A DNA stretch of 64,000 nucleotides from Allomuricauda sp. M10 (GTDB taxonomy: Bacteria > Bacteroidota > Bacteroidia > Flavobacteriales > Flavobacteriaceae). Both the position numbers and the translations under genes were made by a program. The DNA is taken from NCBI RefSeq assembly GCF_020782875.1, contig NZ_JAJGBN010000004.1, positions 248,001 to 312,000 on the forward strand, written 5' to 3'. This document shows, in pieces, positions 17,743 to 26,664 of the stretch; position 1 is the stretch's first letter, and every line of letters begins with the position of its first letter. The notes beneath the pieces were generated by a model. That model had not been told where the DNA came from. It ran no database searches and saw nothing but the letters and a program-made list of their open reading frames with translations.

Positions 17743-17771
17743 AAAAAAAAGTACTGAATGAAAAATCAGTA
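17743..17771 (-). terminator. probable terminator of the zinc-ribbon gene
   Basis: On the minus strand TACTGA (17766-17771 reversed) pairs with TCAGTA (17752-17757) around eight bases and is followed by C then T8. The stem is only 6 bp and A/T-rich, so an operator role is an alternative. Confidence 0.5.
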
Positions 17772-17789
17772 TATATTTTTGCTAAATAT

Positions 17790-18209
17790 CTATACTTGAT
17801 CCTTAAATCGGTCCCATTTTATAAGCATAAACTTATCACCAAGCTCAGTAACCAACTGGCCAGCACCTTTTAAATTTTCAGGATTGAGAAAATATTTTTG
17901 AAGTTCTCCCAGGTTCAATATTTTATACGTGGGGTGGTATTTGGAATTGTATGGTCTTTTTATGTTGTATTTACGAACCCAGTTCATGACAGAAACATGG
18001 GAAACACCTAAGATCCTTTCTATTTCGCGATAGGTAAGTCCCTCTAAATAAAGCTGTAACGCTTTGTTTACGTAGTAATCATCAATTTGCTTTCCCAGTT
18101 TGGGAACCGTAAAATAATAGCCGCAGGATTTACATTTAAACCGTTGCCGTTCATTAATGACACCTGCTTTGGTGAATTCTGAAGAGGAACAATTTGGACA
18201 ACTTTGCAT
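17790..18209 (-). CDS. zinc-ribbon plus helix-turn-helix protein (InsA-like)
   Basis: This 139-residue protein has an N-terminal zinc ribbon (Cys4, Cys7, Cys26, Cys29) and a helix-turn-helix around residues 57-80 (LTYREIERILGVSHVSVMNW). These domains resemble the N-terminal part of IS1-family transposases. No DDE catalytic domain, inverted repeats or target duplication is present, so it is not an active element. It sits just upstream of the porin-DUF4212-ActP operon in the same direction. I infer it could be a domesticated transposase-derived regulator of the acetate genes; the C-terminal 55 residues match nothing I recognise. Confidence 0.75.
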   Translation of the reverse strand: MQSCPNCSSSEFTKAGVINERQRFKCKSCGYYFTVPKLGKQIDDYYVNKALQLYLEGLTYREIERILGVSHVSVMNWVRKYNIKRPYNSKYHPTYKILNLGELQKYFLNPENLKGAGQLVTELGDKFMLIKWDRFKDQV

Positions 18210-18332
18210 TGGATATACTTAATTAGCATAAATATACCAATTTAGCTTTAAATAGTTGAACAAAAAATTCCTTTAGAATAATGAAATCATCAATTTGAGC
18301 CCACAAATATTAAAAGGAAGACAATTTGAGGG

Positions 18333-19286
18333 CTACTTGGCCAAATATTCACTGATATTACTGAAGATGCGGTCCTCGATATTGGAAATATCACTTTTTA
18401 CGAAATTTTCACCAGTGATGTTCTCGTATAATTCGATATATCGATTGGATACCGACTCAATATACTCGTCCGACATTTCAGGAACCGATTGTCCTTCCAA
18501 CCCTTGGAATCCATTGGAAATAAGCCATTGTCTTACAAATTCCTTGGACAATTGTTTTTGTGCTTCACCTTTGGACTGACGCTCGGCATATCCTTCCGCA
18601 TAAAAATAACGGGAGGAATCCGGAGTATGGATCTCATCGATCAAAACAATTTTGCCATCCTTGGTCTTTCCAAACTCGTATTTGGTGTCTACCAAGATCA
18701 GGCCTCTTTTGGCAGCAATCTCGGTACCCCTCTGAAAAAGAGCATGGGTGTACTGTTCCAACACTTCATAATCTTCTTTGGAAACAATACCTCTTTTTAA
18801 AATATCCTCTTTAGAAATATCTTCATCATGATCCCCTTTTTCGGCTTTGGTTGCCGGAGTAATGATAGGACTTGGAAATTTGTCGTTTTCCTTCATTCCT
18901 TCGGGCATGGGTACACCGCACAACATTCTTTTACCAGCTTTGTACTCCCTGGCTGCGTGTCCGGAAAGGTATCCACGGATTACCATTTCAACCTTGAAAG
19001 GTTCACAAGCCACACCTACCGCAACGTTGGGATCTGGAGTGGCCATCAACCAGTTGGGCACAATATCCTCCGTATCCTTCATCATTTTGGTGGCAATCTG
19101 GTTTAAGATCTGACCCTTGTAGGGAATACCTTTGGGCATGACCACATCAAAAGCGGACAAACGGTCCGTGGCCACCATCACCAAAACATCATTTTGAAGG
19201 GTATATACTTCCCTCACCTTACCTTTATAAACAGATTTTTGTCCCGGAAATTCAAAGTCCGTGGACATCAACGTATTCAGTCCCAT
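18333..19286 (-). CDS. purC: phosphoribosylaminoimidazole-succinocarboxamide synthase
   Basis: This 317-residue purine-biosynthesis enzyme joins aspartate to CAIR with ATP to give SAICAR. The N-terminal [11 protein letters not shown] (ATP-binding region), the central [16 protein letters not shown], and LVDTKYEFG are classic PurC segments. It is the long form seen in Bacteroidetes and yeast Ade1 rather than the short 240-residue form. It starts one base after the stop of the upstream phoH-like gene, so the two form an operon. I kept the ATG at 19286; an internal ATG seven codons later (19268) is the alternative. Confidence 0.94.
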   Translation of the reverse strand: MGLNTLMSTDFEFPGQKSVYKGKVREVYTLQNDVLVMVATDRLSAFDVVMPKGIPYKGQILNQIATKMMKDTEDIVPNWLMATPDPNVAVGVACEPFKVEMVIRGYLSGHAAREYKAGKRMLCGVPMPEGMKENDKFPSPIITPATKAEKGDHDEDISKEDILKRGIVSKEDYEVLEQYTHALFQRGTEIAAKRGLILVDTKYEFGKTKDGKIVLIDEIHTPDSSRYFYAEGYAERQSKGEAQKQLSKEFVRQWLISNGFQGLEGQSVPEMSDEYIESVSNRYIELYENITGENFVKSDISNIEDRIFSNISEYLAK

Positions 19287-19287
19287 A

Positions 19288-20247
19288 TTAGAATTGATTT
19301 TGGTGCTCTATGTTTTTATAGGCATCAATGACCTTTTTCACCAATCTATGTCGGATTACATCCTTATCATCCAAATAAATAATGCTGATGCCATCCACAT
19401 CCTTTAATATCAAAAGTGCCTCTTTTAAACCAGAAATGACCCTTCTCGGCAAATCGATCTGACCTGGGTCACCCGTCAATAAAAATTTGGCATTTTTACC
19501 CATCCTGGTCAAGAACATTTTCATTTGGGCGTGGGTGGTATTCTGTGCCTCATCCAAAATCACGAAGGCATTGTCCAAGGTACGGCCACGCATGAACGCC
19601 ATTGGCGCAATTTGAATGGTGCCGTCTTCCAAATATTTGGCCAACTTTTCCGCTGGGATCATATCCCGAAGGGCATCATACAAAGGTTGCATGTACGGAT
19701 CTAGTTTCTCCTTAAGGTCACCTGGAAGAAATCCAAGGTTCTCCCCTGCTTCCACAGCCGGACGGGTCAAAATGATTCGGCGAACTTGCTTTTCCTTAAG
19801 CGCCTTTACGGCCAAGGCCACACCTGTGTACGTTTTACCGGTACCCGCAGGACCGATGGCAAAAACCATGTCGTCCTTTTTACAGGCATCCACCACTTTG
19901 CGTTGGTTGGCAGTCTGGGCCTTGATCAAGCGACCGTTCACACCGTGTACCAAAACATCACCACTGCTTTGGGAAGAAGTATATTCCTCTTGGCTGGTGC
20001 TGGTAAGGATGCGTTCGATCATGTTCTCGTCCAATTTGTTGTATTTGGCAAATTGACCCGTGATTTCATCAAAGCGGCGATCAAATTCCTCAAGCAATTC
20101 TTCATCGCCATAAGCCTTGATTTTGTTGCCCCTAGCCACAATTTTTAACTTTGGAAAGTATTTTTTGAGCAGTTCGATGTTTTCATTTTGCTGTCCAAAA
20201 AAATCTTGGGGGCTGATGTCCGTAAGTTCTATTATAAGTTCGTTCAA
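19288..20247 (-). CDS. PhoH family ATPase
   Basis: This 319-residue protein is of the PhoH/PhoL group. The N-terminal ~100 residues form the KH-like region ([13 protein letters not shown]), followed by the P-loop GPAGTGKT at 132-139 and the Walker B-like [10 protein letters not shown]. PhoL proteins are cytosolic ATPases associated with RNA metabolism and, in many genomes, with YbeY. Here it is in front of purC with a one-base gap. An exact -7 box lies upstream at 20315-20322. Family assignment is firm; the biochemical role is not established. Confidence 0.93.
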   Translation of the reverse strand: MNELIIELTDISPQDFFGQQNENIELLKKYFPKLKIVARGNKIKAYGDEELLEEFDRRFDEITGQFAKYNKLDENMIERILTSTSQEEYTSSQSSGDVLVHGVNGRLIKAQTANQRKVVDACKKDDMVFAIGPAGTGKTYTGVALAVKALKEKQVRRIILTRPAVEAGENLGFLPGDLKEKLDPYMQPLYDALRDMIPAEKLAKYLEDGTIQIAPMAFMRGRTLDNAFVILDEAQNTTHAQMKMFLTRMGKNAKFLLTGDPGQIDLPRRVISGLKEALLILKDVDGISIIYLDDKDVIRHRLVKKVIDAYKNIEHQNQF

Positions 20248-20314
20248 AAAAAGTGAGGTGTTACAGTTGTTTTTGAAGAATTATATTCTTTCTTTTTTAA
20301 CTAATTTTACATCG

Positions 20315-20322
20315 CAAACTTA
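20315..20322 (-). promoter_or_regulatory. -7 box for phoH-purC
   Basis: The minus-strand sequence TAAGTTTG is an exact TAnnTTTG box. A TTG on the minus strand (20345-20347) lies 22 bases upstream. The transcript would have a leader of about 60 bases. Confidence 0.65.
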
Positions 20323-20367
20323 ACCAAAAATCAATTTGAGCGGGCAAAAACATATCAACAGTATTGC

Positions 20368-21198
20368 ATGGCAATCATAACCTTAACAACAGATTTTGGC
20401 TACAAAGATCACTTTGTAGGTACTGTTAAAGGGGCGATTTTGAGTAACCTCCCCGATGTAACCATTGTTGATATTTCCCATGCGATTAGTCCCTTCAATA
20501 TTCAAGAGTGCGCCTACATCCTAAAAAACGCCTATCGCTCTTTCCCAATGGGTACCGTTCATGTGGTTGGGGTGGATTCTGAATGGTCTCCCGAAAATCA
20601 ACATATTGTGGTTCAGGTAGATGGACATTATTTTGTGAGCTCCAACAGTGGGGTGATTTCTCTGATCACTTCCGAAGTGAAACCAGAAAAAATTGTGGAA
20701 ATCAACCTACCGAATTCGGAATCCGGTTCGTTTCCCGTGTTGAACATTTTCGTCCAGGTGGCCTGTCATATAGCCCGTGGTGGAAAGCTTGAAGTCATCG
20801 GAAGAAATTTTGATGAACTGAAAGAACTCCGTGAATTTGAACCACGAATTATCAACAATGGCAAGTCTATTTCTGGTAATGTGATCTATATCGATAACTA
20901 TGGCAACGTGGTCACCAATATTCAAAAAGGACTTTTTGAGGCCTATCGCAATGGGCGTGATTATGAAATCATAGCGCGGACCACTAAAATCAGGAAGGTC
21001 CATAACAGTTATAATGGTATTGTCAATTACAACCTAGATCGCTCACAACGGATGGGACCTGGCGATGCTCTGGCCCTCTTCAATTCGGCAGGATATATTG
21101 AACTTGCCATTTTTAAAAGCGACCTGAATTCCGTAGGTGGGGCCTCTTCCTTACTCGGTTTGAATTATCGGGATACCGTAACCATAAATTTCCTTTAA
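20368..21198 (+). CDS. SAM hydroxide adenosyltransferase (DUF62)
   Basis: This 276-residue protein belongs to the DUF62 / SAM hydrolase and fluorinase/chlorinase superfamily, which attacks S-adenosylmethionine with hydroxide or halide. The opening TLTTDFGYKDHFVGTVKGAI contains the catalytic Asp region, and DISHAISPFNI, VVGVDSEW and SSNSGVISL follow. Most members outside the halogenases act as SAM hydrolases giving adenosine and methionine; that is the default reading. It is the first gene of a packed plus-strand unit. The next ATG abuts its stop (TAAATG). A one-mismatch -7 box (TCAATTTG) is at 20331-20338. Confidence 0.9.
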   Translation: MAIITLTTDFGYKDHFVGTVKGAILSNLPDVTIVDISHAISPFNIQECAYILKNAYRSFPMGTVHVVGVDSEWSPENQHIVVQVDGHYFVSSNSGVISLITSEVKPEKIVEINLPNSESGSFPVLNIFVQVACHIARGGKLEVIGRNFDELKELREFEPRIINNGKSISGNVIYIDNYGNVVTNIQKGLFEAYRNGRDYEIIARTTKIRKVHNSYNGIVNYNLDRSQRMGPGDALALFNSAGYIELAIFKSDLNSVGGASSLLGLNYRDTVTINFL

Positions 21199-21501
21199 AT
21201 GTTGACCCGTATCGTAAAACTGACCTTTAAACCCGAAAATATTCCTAGTTTTGAGCAAATCTTTGCGGAAACTAAAAACGGAATCTTGGCTTTTGAAGGT
21301 TGTAACATGGTAGAACTGTATCAGGATATCAATCATCCAAACATCTTCTTCACCTATAGTTTTTGGGATACCCCGGCAGATTTGGAAAAGTACAGGAACT
21401 CCGAGTTTTTCAAAACGGTTTGGGCCAGAACAAAACAGCTGTTCTCCGACAGACCGGAAGCTTGGAGCGTGAATAAAGTCCAATCTACAAACCCATTTTA
21501 A
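21199..21501 (+). CDS. ABM-domain putative quinol monooxygenase
   Basis: This 100-residue protein has the antibiotic-biosynthesis monooxygenase (ABM) dimeric alpha-beta fold: an N-terminal strand MLTRIVKLTFKPE, a helix, VELYQDINHPNIFFTYSFW, and a C-terminal strand after the FSDRPEAW helix. Members are quinol or heme-related monooxygenases or cofactor-free oxidases. The substrate is unknown. It starts directly at the stop of the SAM hydrolase and its stop overlaps gldF by one base (TAATG), so it travels with gldF-gldG. Confidence 0.85.
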   Translation: MLTRIVKLTFKPENIPSFEQIFAETKNGILAFEGCNMVELYQDINHPNIFFTYSFWDTPADLEKYRNSEFFKTVWARTKQLFSDRPEAWSVNKVQSTNPF

Positions 21502-22232
21502 TGTTCGCGATTTTCAAGAGAGAGGTACGGTCCTTTTTTACATCGCCCATTGGTTATTTGATCGTGGGGTCGTTTTTGTTGCTCAACGGACTCTTCCTTT
21601 GGGTATTTAGGGGTGACTACAATATTTTTGACTACGGCTTTGCCGATTTGGGCAATTTCTTCCTTCTTGCCCCTTGGATCTTTATCTTTTTGGTACCGGC
21701 CATCACCATGAAGAGTTTTTCGGAAGAGCGAAAAATGGGAACTTTGGAGCTTTTGTTGATTAAACCTATTTCCGTCTGGAAGTTGGTCTTGGGCAAATTT
21801 TGGGGCGCGGTTCTATTGTGTGTGATTGCTGTAGTGCCCACAATCGTCTATGTTTTTGCCATTTCCAAATTGGGCATGACCGAAGGTAATTATGATTTAG
21901 GAATTGTTTTGGGGTCCTACTTCGGACTGCTATTTTTAATCAGTTCCTACACGGCCATCGGCGTTTTTGCCTCTACCCTTTCCGACAATCAGATTATTGC
22001 ATTTTTGGTGGGAATTTTAATTTGCTTTTTGATTTTCAACGGGTTTGATGCCACAGCTTCGCTTTTTTCCAATGGGGAAACCCAAGAAATTCTAAAAGGA
22101 TTCGGGGCCAAGGCCCATTTTGACAGTATTGCCCGTGGGGTTATCGACACGAGGGACCTTGTATATTTTATATCGCTCACCTTGTTGTTTCTATATCTCA
22201 CGTTTCAACGTTTAAAACAATTGCCACGCTAA
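21501..22232 (+). CDS. gldF: gliding-motility ABC transporter permease GldF
   Basis: This 243-residue inner-membrane protein is the permease subunit GldF of the GldA-GldF-GldG ABC transporter used in Bacteroidetes gliding. The opening FKREVRSFFTSPIGYLIVG is typical, and six hydrophobic segments follow, with SEERKMGTLELLLIKP in the first cytoplasmic loop. The start overlaps the previous stop by one base and its own stop overlaps gldG in the same way. The ATPase gldA is not in the window. Gliding itself is a known trait of many flavobacteria, but strain-level motility cannot be inferred from these two genes. Confidence 0.95.
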   Translation: MFAIFKREVRSFFTSPIGYLIVGSFLLLNGLFLWVFRGDYNIFDYGFADLGNFFLLAPWIFIFLVPAITMKSFSEERKMGTLELLLIKPISVWKLVLGKFWGAVLLCVIAVVPTIVYVFAISKLGMTEGNYDLGIVLGSYFGLLFLISSYTAIGVFASTLSDNQIIAFLVGILICFLIFNGFDATASLFSNGETQEILKGFGAKAHFDSIARGVIDTRDLVYFISLTLLFLYLTFQRLKQLPR

Positions 22233-23896
22233 TGGGAAAATTTTGGATAGCCATATTGAAAGCCGTGGTTACGCTGATTGTACTGAATATCTTGGCAGGG
22301 TTCATGTATACTCGCTTTGACCTGACCGAGGACCAACGTTATACCCTTTCACAACCTGCTGTGGAAGTGGCCCAAAAATTTGATTCCCCAGTCATCATCG
22401 ATATTTTATTGGATGGCAACATTCCTGCGGAATTTTCCAAATTAAAGTCGGAAACCGTTCAATTGATGGAGTCCTTTGTCGCCAAGAACAAAAACATCTC
22501 CTATAGCTTGGTGGATCCCCTGGCCGATGAAACCCAAGCCGAACAGACCATTGCCGAACTGCAAGGTTTAGGCTTAAAGCCTGCAAGTGTCACCATTGAA
22601 GAAAACGGGAAAGTTTCCAACGAATTGGTTTTTCCTTGGGCCATGGTAAATTACAAGGACCAAACAGTTAAGGTTCCTCTACTCAAGAACAAACAAGGTT
22701 CCACCGCCGAAGAACGGATCAACAACTCCGTACAGGAATTGGAATATGCCTTTGCCGATGCTTTTACCAAATTAAGCACTACCGATAAAAAAAGTATTGC
22801 CGTCATTAAGGGCAATGGAGAATTGGGTGACATCTATATTGCCGATTATTTATCCACAGTAAGGGAATATTACAACATTGGCGCCATCACTTTGGATTCC
22901 GTCGCCAGTAATCCCCAAAAGGTTCTGGATCAACTGAAAAACTTTGATCTGGCCCTCATCGCCAAACCAACCGAAGCCTTCACGGATGAGGAAAAATATG
23001 TGATGGACCAATACATGGTACAAGGCGGGAAATCCATTTGGATGATCGATCAAGTGGCCATGGAAATGGACAGCATTTATACCGGCGGCGGAAGTGCCTT
23101 TGCCTTACCACGGGAACTCAATTTGAAAGATCTATTCTTCAAGTACGGCGTTCGGATCAATCCGGTTTTGGTGAACGATCTGTATTTTACCCAAATTGTT
23201 CTGGCTACCGGAGAAGGAAACGATTCCCAATACAACCCGCTGCCCTGGTATTACTACCCAATGGTGTTTTCACGGAACAACCATCCCATCAATACTAATA
23301 TTGAAGCGGTGCGACTCCAATTCACCAGCCCGATGGACATTTTGGAAAACGATTATCAAAAGACGATTCTGATGCAAAGTTCACCTTTGTCCAAAACAGA
23401 TGGAATACCGAGACAGATCAGTTTGGATATGATCACATCCCAACCTGATCAGGCCACCTATAACAACGGAAATTTGCCTTTGGCTGTTTTGGTTGAAGGT
23501 AATTTCACTTCCATGTATAAAAACCGTGTCAAACCCATAAAATTGGCCAATGCCATGGAAGAAGGACCGGCAAACAAAATGATCGTGATTGCGGATGGGG
23601 ATATCATTAAAAACCAATTGCGAAACAATCGTCCCTTGGAATTAGGGTACGACAAATGGACGAGCAACTTTTATGGCAACAAGGAATTTTTGGTGAACAG
23701 TACCAATTACCTTTTGGAAAATAACGGGCTTATTAACATTAGGAACAAAAAAGTGGCTATTCCGCTGCTCGATGTGAAGAAAATAGCGGAACAAAAAACG
23801 AAGTGGCAAATCATAAATATTGGGCTACCAGTACTTTTGACATTGGTCTTTGGACTGTTCTTCGGTTTTTACCGAAAGCGGAAATTTAGCGCCTAA
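22232..23896 (+). CDS. gldG: gliding-motility ABC transporter auxiliary protein GldG
   Basis: This 554-residue protein is GldG, partner of GldF. It has an N-terminal membrane helix (about 5-27), the family segment FDLTEDQRYTLSQPA, a large periplasmic domain of the ABC-transporter uncharacterised (ABC_transp_aux) type, and a single C-terminal helix (about 525-545) followed by a basic tail. The start overlaps the gldF stop by one base. Its function is to support the ABC system required for adhesin delivery or gliding in Flavobacterium; the biochemical step is unknown. Confidence 0.95.
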   Translation: MGKFWIAILKAVVTLIVLNILAGFMYTRFDLTEDQRYTLSQPAVEVAQKFDSPVIIDILLDGNIPAEFSKLKSETVQLMESFVAKNKNISYSLVDPLADETQAEQTIAELQGLGLKPASVTIEENGKVSNELVFPWAMVNYKDQTVKVPLLKNKQGSTAEERINNSVQELEYAFADAFTKLSTTDKKSIAVIKGNGELGDIYIADYLSTVREYYNIGAITLDSVASNPQKVLDQLKNFDLALIAKPTEAFTDEEKYVMDQYMVQGGKSIWMIDQVAMEMDSIYTGGGSAFALPRELNLKDLFFKYGVRINPVLVNDLYFTQIVLATGEGNDSQYNPLPWYYYPMVFSRNNHPINTNIEAVRLQFTSPMDILENDYQKTILMQSSPLSKTDGIPRQISLDMITSQPDQATYNNGNLPLAVLVEGNFTSMYKNRVKPIKLANAMEEGPANKMIVIADGDIIKNQLRNNRPLELGYDKWTSNFYGNKEFLVNSTNYLLENNGLINIRNKKVAIPLLDVKKIAEQKTKWQIINIGLPVLLTLVFGLFFGFYRKRKFSA

Positions 23897-23935
23897 GTGT
23901 TGATAATTTTGTTTCTTTGCTAATACCATTTAAGA

Positions 23936-23943
23936 TATATTTG
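23936..23943 (+). promoter_or_regulatory. -7 box for dnaN
   Basis: TATATTTG is an exact TAnnTTTG box 76 bases ahead of the dnaN ATG. TTG triplets are present 16 and 24 bases upstream, either side of the usual spacing. Confidence 0.6.
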
Positions 23944-24018
23944 CTTTTATCGATTTTAACAGCCCCGTTCACGGTTGAAATTACTTGGAACAGGCCTAAA
24001 TGCTAAAGAATTTCTTTG

Positions 24019-25137
24019 ATGAAGTTTATCGTATCCAGTACATATTTATTGAAACAACTACAGGTTTTGGGAGGAGTTATCAACAACAGCAACACCCTGC
24101 CGATTCTTGACAATTTTTTGTTCGATCTTAAAAAGAACCAACTTACGGTTTCCGCATCCGATCTTGAAACAACCATGAGTTCTGTTTTGGAAGTGGATTC
24201 CGATTCCGAAGGTGCCATTGCCGTTCCTGCACGTTTGTTATTGGATACCTTGAAAACGTTTCCTGAACAACCCCTCACCTTTGTGGTAGAGGACAACAAT
24301 ACAGTGGAAATCAGCTCTAACCATGGTAAATATGCCTTGGCCTATGCCGATGGTGCCGAGTTCCCAAAAGCGGTGGAGGTTTCCAACCCAAGCTCAACCA
24401 TTTTGTTGGGAGATATTTTGGCAACTGCCATCAACAAGACCATTTTTGCCGCTGGTAATGACGACCTTCGCCCTGTGATGAGCGGGGTGTTCTTCCAGTT
24501 TTCACCAGAGAACTTGACCTTCGTAGCCACCGATGCGCACAAATTGGTAAAATATCAAAGACAGGACGTAAGTGCTTCCCAGGTTGCAGAATTCATCATG
24601 CCGAAAAAACCTTTGAATTTGTTGAAGGGAATTTTGTCAGGTTCTGAATCCGAAGTGACCATTGAGTACAATGATAGTAATGCCAAGTTCATTTTTGACA
24701 ATACCGAATTGATCTGTCGATTGATCGATGGTAAGTATCCCAACTACGAAGCTGTTATCCCAAAGGAAAACCCGAACAAACTGACCATTTCAAGGAACCA
24801 GTTCTTAAGTTCCGTTCGAAGGGTTTCCATATTCTCCAACAAGACCACCCACCAGATCCGTTTGAAGATCGCGGGTGCCGAATTGAATATCTCCGCAGAA
24901 GATGTGGATTACAGCAACAAGGCGGAAGAAAGACTTTCGTGTTCCTACCAAGGAGATGATATGCAAATTGGGTTCAACTCCAGGTTTTTGGTGGAAATGC
25001 TCAACAACCTTTCCTCTGACGATGTCTCCTTGGAAATGAGTTTACCCAACAGAGCGGGAATCCTTACACCGATTGACGGATTGGATGAAGGAGAGCACGT
25101 TACCATGCTTGTAATGCCCGTAATGTTAAATAATTAG
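24019..25137 (+). CDS. dnaN: DNA polymerase III beta clamp
   Basis: This 372-residue sliding-clamp subunit encircles DNA and tethers polymerase. The N-terminus KFIVSSTYLLKQLQVLGGV, the mid-domain FAAGNDDLRPVMSGVFF with TDAHKL, and the C-terminal MPVMLNN are diagnostic. Length is typical. I used the ATG at 24019; an adjacent in-frame TTG at 24016 would add one residue only. It stands alone, away from dnaA, after gldG and before the lipoprotein pair. Confidence 0.97.
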   Translation: MKFIVSSTYLLKQLQVLGGVINNSNTLPILDNFLFDLKKNQLTVSASDLETTMSSVLEVDSDSEGAIAVPARLLLDTLKTFPEQPLTFVVEDNNTVEISSNHGKYALAYADGAEFPKAVEVSNPSSTILLGDILATAINKTIFAAGNDDLRPVMSGVFFQFSPENLTFVATDAHKLVKYQRQDVSASQVAEFIMPKKPLNLLKGILSGSESEVTIEYNDSNAKFIFDNTELICRLIDGKYPNYEAVIPKENPNKLTISRNQFLSSVRRVSIFSNKTTHQIRLKIAGAELNISAEDVDYSNKAEERLSCSYQGDDMQIGFNSRFLVEMLNNLSSDDVSLEMSLPNRAGILTPIDGLDEGEHVTMLVMPVMLNN

Positions 25138-25291
25138 GGGGTTTCTTACGATATTCATTTCCAATTTTTAGGCATTTTTAATAAAGTGCAGTTTATCGAT
25201 CTATACTTCGTATTCATCGTGGTTAGGGATTAGGCACATCCCATTTGCATACTTTTAACAGATTAAAAATGTAAACCTTAAACCATTGAAC

Positions 25292-26374
25292 ATGAAAAAA
25301 ATAACATTGGCTGTTATTGCGATAATTGCATTAAGCTTTAGTTCTTGTGAGGTTGAACCAGTAGACAATTCCATTGATGGTGTTGCCGGGAAAGCTAAAG
25401 TCCAAAAAAACAAACCTGAAACTCAAGAAACTCCAGATTGTACGGTAAGTCTTTTGCCTACACTTCCTTCCATGGTGAGTGCTTGTACAACATCCAAAGG
25501 TGAAGGAAGCCTGTTAGGAGCGTATTTTGACCTAACCATCAATGACTCTCAACTTGCAGGAGAATATGCTGCTTGGTGTGTTGATGTAGATCTTTCCCTT
25601 GGTGCCAATGAATGTTATGATTACAACGTATACTCCAGTTACGCAGAACTTCCAGCAGGTGCATTTGAACAACCAGAAAATTTTGATCTTGTCAATTGGA
25701 TCATGAATCAAAATTTTGTGGGACAACCAAGTCCAAGTGGAGGTACCTATACCTATGGAGACGTTCAATGGGCCATTTGGGAACTGGTAGATAACCAAAA
25801 CTGTATTGCTTGTGCCTACTTAGGTGCTGATTGGAGCATAGTGAAAGGGCAAGAAATTGTGGATGCTGCTATTGCCAATGGCGAAGGATATGAACCAGGG
25901 GCAGGAAAAGTTATGGCCGTAGTATTGATTCCAACAGGAAGAACCCAAAGTGTGATTGTTACCATTCCACTTGGTTGCGAACCTGAACCTTCCTGTGAAA
26001 CTGCTTTTGCACGAGGAACCGATGGCGATACCTGCTTTATCGGTGAAGGATTCAGCCGTTGGGGCTGGAGCATTGGCCCATTGGCAGAAGGAACCCAAGC
26101 TACTTATGATGTGTATGCCGGTGCAGGTCAGTGCGACATCTCCAAAGGAGAATTGGTTGGTACCGTGGATGTGAGCTATGTGGATGGCGATGTAACCGTT
26201 ACTTATAACATTGATGCCGCTTACACTGTTTCTGCCACCCATACCTATGCCGGTAAGGTAATGTTCCCAACCAAAAATGGTCAACCAACTGTAGCTCCAG
26301 GACAGTACTATATTGAAGAGAATTTATCTGGAGATATTTATGTGATTGCCCATGCCGATGTTTGCAAGGATTAA
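25292..26374 (+). CDS. lipoprotein with candidate Cys-Gln thioester domain, paralogue 1
   Basis: This 360-residue secreted lipoprotein has a lipobox (SFSSC, Cys19) and a low-complexity spacer. Residues 50-228 hold a domain with WCVD (Cys96) and VQWAIW (Gln159), the two motifs that in Gram-positive thioester-domain adhesins form an internal Cys-Gln isopeptide-like thioester. The gap of 63 residues is shorter than in the examples I remember. Residues 235-360 form a second beta-rich domain (TAFARG, FSRWGWS, YDVYAGAGQC) seen in other Bacteroidetes surface proteins. ATG at 25292 places a proper signal peptide. The next gene is a tandem paralogue. Likely outer-membrane surface-exposed; function unknown. 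Confidence 0.75.
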   Translation: MKKITLAVIAIIALSFSSCEVEPVDNSIDGVAGKAKVQKNKPETQETPDCTVSLLPTLPSMVSACTTSKGEGSLLGAYFDLTINDSQLAGEYAAWCVDVDLSLGANECYDYNVYSSYAELPAGAFEQPENFDLVNWIMNQNFVGQPSPSGGTYTYGDVQWAIWELVDNQNCIACAYLGADWSIVKGQEIVDAAIANGEGYEPGAGKVMAVVLIPTGRTQSVIVTIPLGCEPEPSCETAFARGTDGDTCFIGEGFSRWGWSIGPLAEGTQATYDVYAGAGQCDISKGELVGTVDVSYVDGDVTVTYNIDAAYTVSATHTYAGKVMFPTKNGQPTVAPGQYYIEENLSGDIYVIAHADVCKD

Positions 26375-26398
26375 GACTAAATAACATTTTATATAGTA

Positions 26399-26433
26399 GA
26401 AAGGCCAAGATTAAAACCTTGGCCTTTTTTTAT
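26399..26433 (+). terminator. terminator after lipoprotein 1
   Basis: AAAGGCCAAG (26400-26409) pairs with CTTGGCCTTT (26419-26428) and runs into T7. The remaining bases to 26665 are A/T-rich with no gene. Confidence 0.9.
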
Positions 26434-26664
26434 TGGCAGACACAAAAAACCTTTCAACGGATCATCCAAACCGACTCTAATACCCATACCTTTCGTCGAT
26501 AATATTTACCACTCAAAGGTGAAATTAAATATCTGTTTTTCAAATAGTTAAATATTTCCCTTACTTTCAACCGATCATCTACATATCAAGTAGTACAACA
26601 GGCATTTCATCAAAACTTATCAATTCTGTCAGATTTTTGTTTTGAATAACACAATTCTAAACAA

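Noticed and set aside
17790..18209. Active insertion sequence of the IS1 type
   Set aside because: Only a zinc ribbon and HTH are present. There is no catalytic domain, terminal inverted repeat or target duplication.
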